Assembly (NCBI GenBank): GCA_038134285.1
Contig: JAYPUW010000005.1
Coordinates: 127,655-191,654 of the forward strand
Source of the DNA: UBA3478 sp038134285
Lineage (GTDB): Bacteria; Bacteroidota; Bacteroidia; Flavobacteriales; Flavobacteriaceae
Direction: 5' to 3'
DNA: 64,000 nucleotides
Within the stretch, counting starts at the first letter, position 1. The number at the start of each line of letters is the position of its first letter. Shown piece after piece: positions 50,652 through 58,578 of the stretch. The notes below the pieces were generated by a model that saw only the letters and a list, made by a program, of their open reading frames with translations, searched no databases and was not told where the DNA came from. The position numbers and the translations under genes were made by a program.

Positions 50652-51805
50652 TGTGGAATCAATTCATGTAAGGTATCGAAAAGTGCGTCCTCTTGAGGAG
50701 CAAAAGACACTTTTCTTCGCTTCATCATCTCTTCTGCTGTGCGTTTCGCTTTATCTAAACGGTACTCGCTTAATCCTTGAGCACCTCCCCATTTAAAGCT
50801 TGGGATAAAGTTTCTAGGAAATCCGCTCGAGAAGACATTCGTGCTGTACCCAATTACCGTTCCTGTATTGAGCACAGTTCCGATTGCCGTTTTAGAGTGA
50901 TCACCCATAATTAAACCACAGAACTGAAGACCTGTAGGCTCAAATCGTCGTGATGAATAGCGGTATAATCTCACCTCTTCAAAGGTGTTCTTCAGATTCG
51001 AATTGGTAGTATTGGCGCCCAAATTGCACCACTGTCCGATGACCGCATTTCCCAAGTACCCATCATGCCCTTTATTCGAATAAGAGTGAATCATAACGTT
51101 GTTCAACTCTCCGCCGACCTTAGAATATGGCCCTATCACTGTAGGTCCATATATTTTTGCCCCCATTTTAACTACACCTGAGTCGCCTAAGACAAAAGGG
51201 CCTCGAATAAGCGAACCTTCCATAACCAATGCATTCTTACCAATATAGATAGGACCGTTTTCGGTGTTAAAAGTGGCTGCATACGCCACTGCCCCTTCAT
51301 CCATGAAAACTGGATGTTTACCGATCACGCAGCAAGAAGGGTGTAATGCTTCAGATTTCTGATGTTGAATATGAGCCTGAATCGCTTCGCTTAAAACAAG
51401 GTCAAGCTTAGAGAATAGATCTGAAGGCTGAGCCAGCTCCACCACCGGGTGATCTTCAAAAACGATTCGTTTTACTTCCTGAGGCTTTGGTTGTGTGCGA
51501 CGGGCTATTTCAATGTCCCCCTGTACAAGTACTTCGTTAGTAGCTAAACGTATCACAGCAGCGGCCATAGCTTGCGTAGGAAAAACAGATCCGTTGAGTA
51601 AAACGTGCTCCTTTTCTACACTTAATGGCGGGTACCACGGGGCTAAGTGCGGTAAAGTATCATAGCAAAAGAACCCCTCGGGAATAAGACCTCTCCACTG
51701 ATTAGCAATAGTGTGCACTCCAAACCTTAATTCTGATAGAGGCCTGGATAAGCACAACGGAAAAAAGTCTATTGTTTTGCCAAAATCACTTAGTACGTAA
51801 TGCAT
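50642..51805 (-). CDS. GlmU-like protein (putative sugar nucleotidyltransferase)
   Basis: A 387-residue protein of the Bacteroidota GlmU-like family. The N-terminal half (SRPLSELRFGVHTIANQW) lacks the pyrophosphorylase loop GxGTRM of true GlmU. The C-terminal half is a left-handed beta-helix of hexapeptide repeats (around IGKNALVMEGSLIRGPFVLGDSGVVKMGAKIYGPTVIGP), as in acyltransferases. The sugar substrate is unknown. It overlaps mtaB by 10 bases; a connection with tRNA modification is not obvious. It has a -7 element just after the rpmE terminator. Confidence 0.83.
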   Translation of the reverse strand: MHYVLSDFGKTIDFFPLCLSRPLSELRFGVHTIANQWRGLIPEGFFCYDTLPHLAPWYPPLSVEKEHVLLNGSVFPTQAMAAAVIRLATNEVLVQGDIEIARRTQPKPQEVKRIVFEDHPVVELAQPSDLFSKLDLVLSEAIQAHIQHQKSEALHPSCCVIGKHPVFMDEGAVAYAATFNTENGPIYIGKNALVMEGSLIRGPFVLGDSGVVKMGAKIYGPTVIGPYSKVGGELNNVMIHSYSNKGHDGYLGNAVIGQWCNLGANTTNSNLKNTFEEVRLYRYSSRRFEPTGLQFCGLIMGDHSKTAIGTVLNTGTVIGYSTNVFSSGFPRNFIPSFKWGGAQGLSEYRLDKAKRTAEEMMKRRKVSFAPQEDALFDTLHELIPQWE

Positions 51806-51822
51806 GGGGCTAATTCTAATTG

Positions 51823-51830
51823 CAAAGGTA
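51823..51830 (-). promoter_or_regulatory. GlmU-like gene promoter, -7 element
   Basis: Minus strand TACCTTTG, exact TAnnTTTG, ending 17 bases before the ATG. It directly follows the T-tract of the rpmE terminator. Confidence 0.5.
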
Positions 51831-51840
51831 CAATGTGTTC

Positions 51841-51868
51841 AAAAAAAACACCCCCGTAAAAGGAGGTG
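51841..51868 (-). terminator. Rho-independent terminator after rpmE
   Basis: On the minus strand CACCTCC pairs with GGGGGTG (one mismatch in seven) around a 6-base loop, followed by eight Ts. It is 26 bases after the rpmE stop. Confidence 0.72.
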
Positions 51869-51893
51869 CCTGTAGGGATCACAAAAGGCCAGG

Positions 51894-52145
51894 TTATTTT
51901 TGAAACTTGGCGTATTTGTTTTTGAATTTATCAATTCGACCAGCCGTATCGACTAGTTTCGATTTTCCTGTGTAGAACGGATGTGAAGTACGAGAAATCT
52001 CTACTTTAATTAGAGGGTAGCTCACGCCATCAACATCAATAGTTTCTTTTGACTCAGCGGCTGACTTAGTAATAAAAACATCATCGTTTGACATGTCTTT
52101 AAACGCAACTAGTCTATAGTTTTCTGGGTGGATTTCGCTTTTCAT
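51894..52145 (-). CDS. 50S ribosomal protein L31, type B
   Basis: An 83-residue L31 of the zinc-free B type: MKSEIHPENYRLVAFKDMSND at the start, VEISRTSHPFYTGKSKLVDTAGRIDKF at the end, with no CxxC pairs. Type B L31 is the zinc-independent form; in some bacteria it replaces a zinc-binding paralogue under zinc shortage. Here it has a full housekeeping promoter and is probably the only L31. Confidence 0.96.
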   Translation of the reverse strand: MKSEIHPENYRLVAFKDMSNDDVFITKSAAESKETIDVDGVSYPLIKVEISRTSHPFYTGKSKLVDTAGRIDKFKNKYAKFQK

Positions 52146-52170
52146 AACCCGTTATTCATTTTTGAGAGTG

Positions 52171-52202
52171 CAAATATAACGCAAACTTTCTAGTAAAGCA
52201 AA
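52171..52202 (-). promoter_or_regulatory. rpmE promoter
   Basis: Minus strand TTTG, exactly 20 bases, then TATATTTG, the best Bacteroidota promoter in the window together with that of purL. The -7 box ends 25 bases before the ATG. Confidence 0.8.
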
Positions 52203-52232
52203 GCATTTTGTGTGGTAAAAAAGTGACTTTTA

Positions 52233-52263
52233 TTGAGGCTCGAGCAATTAATTCATACTTTTA
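52233..52263 (+). promoter_or_regulatory. DUF4199 gene promoter
   Basis: TTG, 20 bases, then TACTTTTA (one mismatch in the last base). It ends 21 bases before the ATG. Confidence 0.55.
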
Positions 52264-52284
52264 GATCACCAATAAATAAACATT

Positions 52285-52800
52285 ATGGATACTCCTCTTC
52301 AGACTAGATCTTATATCCTTACTTATGGCGGCGTTCTTGGTGCTTTAAGTGCAATATTTTCTTTCATGCTTTACACCATGGACATGCATTACCAAGGTGG
52401 AACCATGGTGACAATCGTTAGCGTAGTTCTTTCGGTTGCCCTGTATGCCATAGGAATGTTCCAGTATCGCAATGCCAATGCTGGGCTTATGACGTTCTGG
52501 CAAGGAGTTAAAATCGGTGTAGGGATTGCCCTTATAAGTGGAATCATCGTGGTCCTTTTCAATCTTGTTTTAACACGAGTAATCGATCCTGAAACGATGT
52601 CAAAAGCGATGAACTTTCAGCGCGAGCAGCTCATCGAAAATACCGAACTCACCCTAGAACAGATTGACATGCAACTTGCAGCTATGCAAAAGTTTCAAAC
52701 CCCAGCCATCCAAGCAGCTTTTGGACTACTCTTCTCGGTAATCTTCGGATTTTTATTATCCCTCTTGCCTGCTGCTATCCTTAGAAAAAGCGAAGAATAG
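52285..52800 (+). CDS. DUF4199 family membrane protein
   Basis: A 171-residue integral membrane protein with four hydrophobic segments (about 10-28, 38-58, 70-95 and 148-165). The family pattern MTFWQGVKIGVGIALISGIIVVLFN and the amphipathic stretch before the last segment are typical of DUF4199. Function unknown; in Flavobacteriia it is regularly next to a DPMS-like glycosyltransferase, as here (29 bases apart), which hints at a role with a polyprenol-linked sugar (inference). Confidence 0.85.
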   Translation: MDTPLQTRSYILTYGGVLGALSAIFSFMLYTMDMHYQGGTMVTIVSVVLSVALYAIGMFQYRNANAGLMTFWQGVKIGVGIALISGIIVVLFNLVLTRVIDPETMSKAMNFQREQLIENTELTLEQIDMQLAAMQKFQTPAIQAAFGLLFSVIFGFLLSLLPAAILRKSEE

Positions 52801-52813
52801 ATCAATAAAATCT

Positions 52814-52821
52814 TACTTTTG
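52814..52821 (+). promoter_or_regulatory. Promoter -7 element of the second glycosyltransferase
   Basis: TACTTTTG, exact TAnnTTTG, ends nine bases before the ATG at 52830. No TTG at the usual distance. Confidence 0.45.
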
Positions 52822-52829
52822 ATGCTGCT

Positions 52830-53789
52830 ATGCAGCTGTCAATAGTTATTCCTCTTTACAACGAAGCCGAATCCTTGCCTGAGTTAAGTGTTTGGATAGT
52901 TTCGGTTATGCAAAATCGGGATATCGAATACGAGATTCTGTTCGTCGATGATGGCAGCACAGATGAATCGTGGAATATTCTAACCGACTTATGTGCGCAA
53001 AATCCCGCGATCAGAGCGCTAAAATTCGCTAAGAACTTTGGTAAATCTCAAGCATTGCACGCTGGTTTTAAACGAACCCAAGGCCAGTGGGTAGCCACTA
53101 TGGATGCAGACTTGCAAGACAGCCCTGAAGAGCTACCGGAATTACTTGAACTCATGCAAAGCGAAGGTTACGATCTTGTATCAGGATGGAAGCGCAAGCG
53201 CCACGACAACCTCTTCACGAAGAATATCCCATCTAAACTGTTCAATTGGGCGGCACGAAAAACCTCAAAAATTCATCTACACGATTTCAATTGCGGGCTA
53301 AAAATGTACCGTTCAGAAGTAGTTAAAGCACTTGATATCAAGGGAGAAATGCACCGTTACATTCCGGTACTAGCCGCTTCTTCAGGATTCAACCGCATCG
53401 GCGAAAAAGAGGTGGCACACCAGGCGCGCAAGTACGGAACCACCAAATTTGGACCAGAACGTTTCTTAAATGGAATGCTAGACCTGATGACAGTACACTT
53501 CGTGAGTCGATTCGGTAGAAGACCCATGCATTTTTTTGGAGCCTTTGGAGTGTTGATGTTCATCTTCGGATTTGGGGCCGCCTTCTACATGGGGATCGAT
53601 AAATTATTTTTCAATACTACTGCACGACTGATTACAGATCGCCCTGTTTTTTATCTTGCCCTTGGCGCAATGATTATCGGAACACAACTCTTTTTAGCAG
53701 GCTTTATTGGCGAACTGATTATTCGAAACGAAGGATCCAAAGAACGATACATCATTACAGAATCACTCAATAGCAGTCAAGACTTATGA
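52830..53789 (+). CDS. Polyprenol-phosphate glycosyltransferase, GT2 (DPMS-like)
   Basis: A 319-residue GT2 enzyme that likely moves a sugar from a nucleotide onto polyprenyl phosphate. The catalytic domain shows VIPLYNEAESLPEL, VDDGSTDES, the DAD metal site in ATMDADLQDSPEEL, and the membrane-near motif NCGLKMYRSEVV. The C-terminus has two membrane segments (about 233-255 and 270-296), as in DpmI/ArnC-type transferases. Its stop overlaps the phosphohexomutase start by four bases (ATGA), so sugar phosphate supply and transfer are translated together. Confidence 0.92.
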   Translation: MQLSIVIPLYNEAESLPELSVWIVSVMQNRDIEYEILFVDDGSTDESWNILTDLCAQNPAIRALKFAKNFGKSQALHAGFKRTQGQWVATMDADLQDSPEELPELLELMQSEGYDLVSGWKRKRHDNLFTKNIPSKLFNWAARKTSKIHLHDFNCGLKMYRSEVVKALDIKGEMHRYIPVLAASSGFNRIGEKEVAHQARKYGTTKFGPERFLNGMLDLMTVHFVSRFGRRPMHFFGAFGVLMFIFGFGAAFYMGIDKLFFNTTARLITDRPVFYLALGAMIIGTQLFLAGFIGELIIRNEGSKERYIITESLNSSQDL

Positions 53790-55492
53790 CCCCTCAAGAG
53801 AGAGCACATACATGGTTAAATCCCATCTTTGATCTTGAAACCCAAAGTCAAGTAAAAAAGCTTATAGAGAACGATTCTGAAGAACTAGTTGATGCCTTTT
53901 ACAAAGAATTGGCCTTTGGAACCGGAGGGATGAGAGGGATACTGGGTGTAGGGACGAATCGCATCAACAAATACACCCTAGGAAAAGCTACCCAAGGACT
54001 TAGTAACCACCTCAAAAAACGCCATCCAGGCAAAAACTTATCCGCAGTAATTGCCTATGACTGTCGACATCAAAGCGACACACTCGGTCGACTGGTTGCC
54101 GAGATTTTTAGTGCAAATGGCATTGAAGTTTCGCTGTTTAGCGCCTTGAGAACAACCCCTGAATTATCATTTGCTGTCAGGTATCTATCCGCTGATGTAG
54201 GTATTGTCTTAACGGCCTCTCATAATCCACCAGAATATAACGGTTACAAAGTGTATTGGAACGATGGAAGTCAAATCGTGCCTCCTGAAGACGGAGAGAT
54301 TATTGCAGAAATACAAAACCTTGACTATTCAGCTATACGGTTTGACGCAGAAAAAGATCGTATTACCCCAATTGATAAGGAGGTCGATAAGGCCTTCTTT
54401 GAAGCATCGTTGAAACACGGGTGCCTTGGCCAAGGCGATCGCAACCTTTTCTCACTGGTATTCACCTCTATTCACGGTACCTCAATTACCGCAGTTCCAC
54501 AAGTACTGCAGCAAGCTGGATTCACTAATGTTCACATCGTTGAAGAACAAGCTGTCGTAGACCCTGATTTCAGTACCGTTAAATCGCCTAACCCCGAGGA
54601 ACCTGAAGCTCTAAGTATGGCCATTCAGCTCGCGAAGCGCCTTGATGCCGATTTGGTTATTGGCACAGACCCTGACAGTGATCGTCTAGGGATTGCGGCG
54701 CGAGATACCTCAGGAGGTTTGAGTATTCTAAACGGAAATCAAGCCATGATCGTCTTAACAGAATACCTATTAGCACATCATAAAAAGAGAGGGTTTAACG
54801 GAAATGAATTTATTGCCTCCACTATTGTATCAACGCCGATGATTGCTAAAATGGCAGCGCAATACGGGGTGCGGTTTGAACAAACGCTTACCGGGTTTAA
54901 ATGGATCGGAAAACTCATCAAAGACCATCCTGAACTCAGGTTCATTGGAGGAGGAGAAGAAAGTTACGGCTACATGGTTGGTGACTTTGTAAGAGATAAG
55001 GATGCGGTGACCTCTAGCCTATTAGCAACTGAAATCGCCTGTGAATTGAAAAGCAAGGGTTTCACCCTTTACGATTACCTTATCGATTGTTATGTCAAAT
55101 ACGGCCTCTACCAAGAGCGTCTTATATCCATTACCAAAAAAGGGCAGTCTGGCGCAGAAGAGATTGAAGCCATGATGAAAGGGTTCAGATCACATCCGCC
55201 AAAAGAAGTAGCCGGAGAGCCTGTAGTTAAGGTTGAAGATTATCTTTCACAAGAATTAGTAGACCTTCAAACAGGTAAGCGCATGCCTATTCTACTTCCC
55301 AAAGCCAATGTGATCATATTAGAAACCTCTAAAGGAAGTCGTATTGCAGCTCGACCCAGTGGTACAGAACCTAAAATTAAATTCTATTTCAGTGTTCACA
55401 CATCACTTCAGGACGCCTCTAGCTACAGCTTACAAAAAGAAACATTAGAAGAACGTATAGACCAAATTGCAACCGCTTTAGATCTCGATTAA
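53786..55492 (+). CDS. Phosphohexomutase (phosphoglucomutase/phosphomannomutase family)
   Basis: Interconverts hexose 1- and 6-phosphates. The 568-residue alpha-D-phosphohexomutase has the active-site serine in TASHNPPEYNGYKVYW, the magnesium loop GTDPDSDRLG, the sugar loop GGGEESYGYMVGDF and the phosphate loop RPSGTEPKIKFY. The length fits the long PgmB/Pgm2-like branch. It overlaps the glycosyltransferase by four bases and the ABC transporter gene by one (TAATG). Confidence 0.94.
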   Translation: MTPQERAHTWLNPIFDLETQSQVKKLIENDSEELVDAFYKELAFGTGGMRGILGVGTNRINKYTLGKATQGLSNHLKKRHPGKNLSAVIAYDCRHQSDTLGRLVAEIFSANGIEVSLFSALRTTPELSFAVRYLSADVGIVLTASHNPPEYNGYKVYWNDGSQIVPPEDGEIIAEIQNLDYSAIRFDAEKDRITPIDKEVDKAFFEASLKHGCLGQGDRNLFSLVFTSIHGTSITAVPQVLQQAGFTNVHIVEEQAVVDPDFSTVKSPNPEEPEALSMAIQLAKRLDADLVIGTDPDSDRLGIAARDTSGGLSILNGNQAMIVLTEYLLAHHKKRGFNGNEFIASTIVSTPMIAKMAAQYGVRFEQTLTGFKWIGKLIKDHPELRFIGGGEESYGYMVGDFVRDKDAVTSSLLATEIACELKSKGFTLYDYLIDCYVKYGLYQERLISITKKGQSGAEEIEAMMKGFRSHPPKEVAGEPVVKVEDYLSQELVDLQTGKRMPILLPKANVIILETSKGSRIAARPSGTEPKIKFYFSVHTSLQDASSYSLQKETLEERIDQIATALDLD

Positions 55493-57321
55493 TGAAGGAA
55501 TACAAGAGACTTCTTGGATACGCCAATCCTTATCTAGGAAGCGCTTTAACAAATGCGGTGTTCAATTTGCTTTATGCGGTATTTAACGTACTGTCGATCC
55601 TCATCTTTATCCCTACTCTCGGAATTCTATTCGGTACACAACCTAGGGTAACTGAACCTCCTCAATTTGAAGGCATCGGGAACGTTAAAAACTTCATAGA
55701 ACAACAGCTCAATTATTTCATTACCGCACGCGCAGAGCAATCAGATGAAGTCGGAGCATTGTTAGCTATTGTGCTGCTGAGTGGAATTATCTTTTTATTA
55801 AAAAACACCTTCCGCTATCTCGCAGCATACACCCTTTCGTTTTTGCGCACCGGGATGGTTAAAGATCTTCAAGATCACCTGTACCGAAAGCTATTAGCCT
55901 TGCCGCTGAGTTTTTCAAAGCAAAAGCGAAAAGGTGATTTGATCGCAAGAATGACAGCAGACGTAAAAGAAGTAGAGCAATCTATTATCAATTCGTTTGA
56001 AACGCTGAGTCGCGAACCCTTCACTATTCTTTTGGTTCTGGCATCGATGCTTGTTTTGAGTTGGCAATTGACCCTTTTTGTATTGCTCTTTTTTCCGGTC
56101 GCTGGATTCATCATTGCTCGCGTAGGCAAGACGCTTAAGGCACAATCTTTGAAAGCACAGCAAGAAACCGGATTACTTCTTTCTTTTTTCGAAGAAACGC
56201 TGGGAAAGCTAATGGTGATTAAATCATTTACCGCCGAGCCCTATTTCAATCAAAAATTTAACCGTAGCACCTCAAACCTAAGGGGGATTATGAATCGCGT
56301 CATTCAGCGCAATGCAATGGCCTCTCCCTTGAGTGAATTTCTTGGGGTACTAGTCGTACTGGTGGTCTTGTGGTATGGAGGATCCCTTGTTCTCAAAGGA
56401 GATGCTGCCTTAAGTCCTCAAGAGTTCATGGGATACATAGGCCTCTTTTACACCATCATCAATCCGGTTAAGTTTTTAACCACCGTTAACTATAACCTCA
56501 AAAAAGGTAGACCAGCACTTGATCGCATCTTAGAAATTCTGGACGCCAAAAACACCATTGTTGACCCTTCTACTCCAAAGCCATTTCAGTTCAATCGTGA
56601 AATTGAATTTAAACAATTGGGTTTTAGTTATGGAGAAACCACAGTACTCGAAGATTTTAATCTAAAGGTGAAAAAGGGTGAAACCGTCGCCATAGTGGGC
56701 ACCTCTGGAAGCGGAAAGTCAACCTTAGTTCAATTGCTGGCCCGCTTGTACGACACTCAACAAGGTCATGTTCAAATCGACGGAATAGACATTACAGCCT
56801 TTTCAAAAGCCGACCTGAGAAAACATATCGCTTTTGTGACTCAAGAGGCCATGCTTTTCAATGCCCCTGTGATCGAAAATATTGCACTTGGAGACTTTAA
56901 CGCAGAAATCGAAGCGGTGAAACACGCTGCCTCAGATGCGCATGCCTCAAGCTTTATTGACACCCTTGAACAAGGTTATGAAACCGAATTAGGAGACGAT
57001 GGAAATCGACTGAGCGGTGGGCAAAAACAGCGGATCTCTATCGCCCGTTCTTTTTATAAAGATGCTCCTATTCTTATTTTAGACGAGGCCACCTCAGCCC
57101 TAGACACAGAGAGCGAAAAAGAGGTTCAACAAGCTTTAGCATCCATTCAGAAGAATCGAACTACCTTGATTATTGCCCATCGATTATCCACCGTTCAAAA
57201 TGCAGATCGCATTGTAGTGATCGATCAGAAAAAGGTGGCTGAAATCGGTACGCATTCAGAGCTTTTGGCTAAAAAAGGACTCTATTACAACCTCATCCAA
57301 ATGCAAACACTTTCGAGTTAA
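55492..57321 (+). CDS. ABC exporter, fused membrane and ATPase domains (MsbA-like)
   Basis: A 609-residue half-transporter that works as a homodimer. The membrane domain has six segments over about 15-320. The ATPase domain has Walker A GTSGSGKST (403-411), Q-loop FVTQEAML, signature LSGGQKQRIS (508 on), Walker B ILILDEATSALD (527 on) and the H-loop IIAHRLSTV. Lipid flipping, as in MsbA, would suit a gene linked to a polyprenol-sugar transferase; substrates cannot be read from sequence. Confidence 0.93.
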   Translation: MKEYKRLLGYANPYLGSALTNAVFNLLYAVFNVLSILIFIPTLGILFGTQPRVTEPPQFEGIGNVKNFIEQQLNYFITARAEQSDEVGALLAIVLLSGIIFLLKNTFRYLAAYTLSFLRTGMVKDLQDHLYRKLLALPLSFSKQKRKGDLIARMTADVKEVEQSIINSFETLSREPFTILLVLASMLVLSWQLTLFVLLFFPVAGFIIARVGKTLKAQSLKAQQETGLLLSFFEETLGKLMVIKSFTAEPYFNQKFNRSTSNLRGIMNRVIQRNAMASPLSEFLGVLVVLVVLWYGGSLVLKGDAALSPQEFMGYIGLFYTIINPVKFLTTVNYNLKKGRPALDRILEILDAKNTIVDPSTPKPFQFNREIEFKQLGFSYGETTVLEDFNLKVKKGETVAIVGTSGSGKSTLVQLLARLYDTQQGHVQIDGIDITAFSKADLRKHIAFVTQEAMLFNAPVIENIALGDFNAEIEAVKHAASDAHASSFIDTLEQGYETELGDDGNRLSGGQKQRISIARSFYKDAPILILDEATSALDTESEKEVQQALASIQKNRTTLIIAHRLSTVQNADRIVVIDQKKVAEIGTHSELLAKKGLYYNLIQMQTLSS

Positions 57322-57331
57322 ATCAATACTT

Positions 57332-58546
57332 ATGCGCTTTCACCGCAATCTAGTTCTGGCTGTCGCCGACGCTATCGATCTTATCTTCAACCAAGACCAA
57401 TATGCCGATAAGGTCATCGAACGCATCTTAAAGCGTGATAAAAGATGGGGAGTAAAAGACCGCGCCTTCATTGCGAGTACGGTATACGAAATGGTAAGGT
57501 ACCGCAGACTCTATCTCGAAATTGCAGAAGAAAAGTTACCCTTAACTGGTGAGGGATTCACCAAAGTCTTTTCTGTTTGGTGTGTACTCCGAGGTCATGG
57601 TCTTCCCGATTGGCCAGAATTTGAACATGCTCCCACCCGAAAGATCAAAGGGCGATTTGACGCCCTGAGAAATGAAAGGGCAATCAGAGAGTCTATTCCA
57701 GACTGGTTAGACGCATTGGGTGAAAACGCATTTGGATCTTTTAAATGGGAACGAGAATTAAAAGCACTCAATGAAGAAGCAGCGGTGGTACTGCGAGCAA
57801 ACACGAATAAAATCAGTCGAAAAGCGTTAAAAGAAAAACTCGCCGGCGAAGGGGTTGAAACTCATGAGCTTGCCGGCCTCAATGAGGCCTTAGAATTAAA
57901 GGAGCGCTCAAATGTCTTTCAGCTACAATCCTTTAAAGAAGGATTCTTCGAAGTGCAGGACGCAAGTTCTCAAAGGGTGGCTCCCCTACTCGATGTAAAG
58001 CCCGGACAGCGTGTGATTGATGCTTGCGCGGGTGCGGGAGGAAAATCACTACATCTTAGCACCATAATGGAGAATAAAGGACAACTCATTGCCCTAGACA
58101 TCTTTGAGCACAAATTGAAAACCTTAAAATTAAGAGCGAGAAGAGCCGGTGCCCATAATATTGAAACGCGCACTATTGATTCTAACAAGGTGATTAAAAA
58201 ATTGGTTTCAAGTGCAGACCGCGTGCTGATCGATGCTCCGTGTACCGGATTAGGTGTTTTGAGACGCAATCCTGACGCTAAATGGAAGATCACTCCAGAT
58301 TTCTTAGACCGGGTGGTAGAAACACAGAAAGAATTACTGAATTCCTATACCCAAATGGTTAAGCCAGGCGGAAAAGTCCTCTATGCCACCTGCTCTATAC
58401 TTCCTCAAGAAAACGAACAGCAGGTAACAGCATTTTTAAAACGTCCCGAAGGGGCTGCCTTTAAACTCGTTAGTCAGCATCACCTTTATCCTTCAACGGA
58501 TCATTATGACGGCTTTTTCATGGCTCTGTTTGAGCGTGAATCCTAA
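57332..58546 (+). CDS. RsmB/NOP-type rRNA m5C methyltransferase
   Basis: A 404-residue RNA cytosine-C5 methyltransferase. An N-terminal NusB-like helical domain (about 1-130) is followed by the SAM domain, with VIDACAGAGGKSLHL, IDAPCTGLGVLRRNPDAKW and the catalytic Cys in YATCSILPQENEQQV. Both cysteines of the RsmB mechanism are in place. RsmB itself methylates C967 of 16S rRNA; I stop at the family level. It follows the exporter by 10 bases. Confidence 0.93.
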   Translation: MRFHRNLVLAVADAIDLIFNQDQYADKVIERILKRDKRWGVKDRAFIASTVYEMVRYRRLYLEIAEEKLPLTGEGFTKVFSVWCVLRGHGLPDWPEFEHAPTRKIKGRFDALRNERAIRESIPDWLDALGENAFGSFKWERELKALNEEAAVVLRANTNKISRKALKEKLAGEGVETHELAGLNEALELKERSNVFQLQSFKEGFFEVQDASSQRVAPLLDVKPGQRVIDACAGAGGKSLHLSTIMENKGQLIALDIFEHKLKTLKLRARRAGAHNIETRTIDSNKVIKKLVSSADRVLIDAPCTGLGVLRRNPDAKWKITPDFLDRVVETQKELLNSYTQMVKPGGKVLYATCSILPQENEQQVTAFLKRPEGAAFKLVSQHHLYPSTDHYDGFFMALFERES

Positions 58547-58559
58547 TTAAATACCTTTG
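58529..58559 (+). promoter_or_regulatory. purL promoter
   Basis: TTTG (58529-58532), 19 bases, TACCTTTG (58552-58559): a full Bacteroidota promoter. It overlaps the last codons of the methyltransferase gene and ends 19 bases before the purL ATG. Confidence 0.78.
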
Positions 58560-58578
58560 ATTTTTTAATAGCCCCCCT

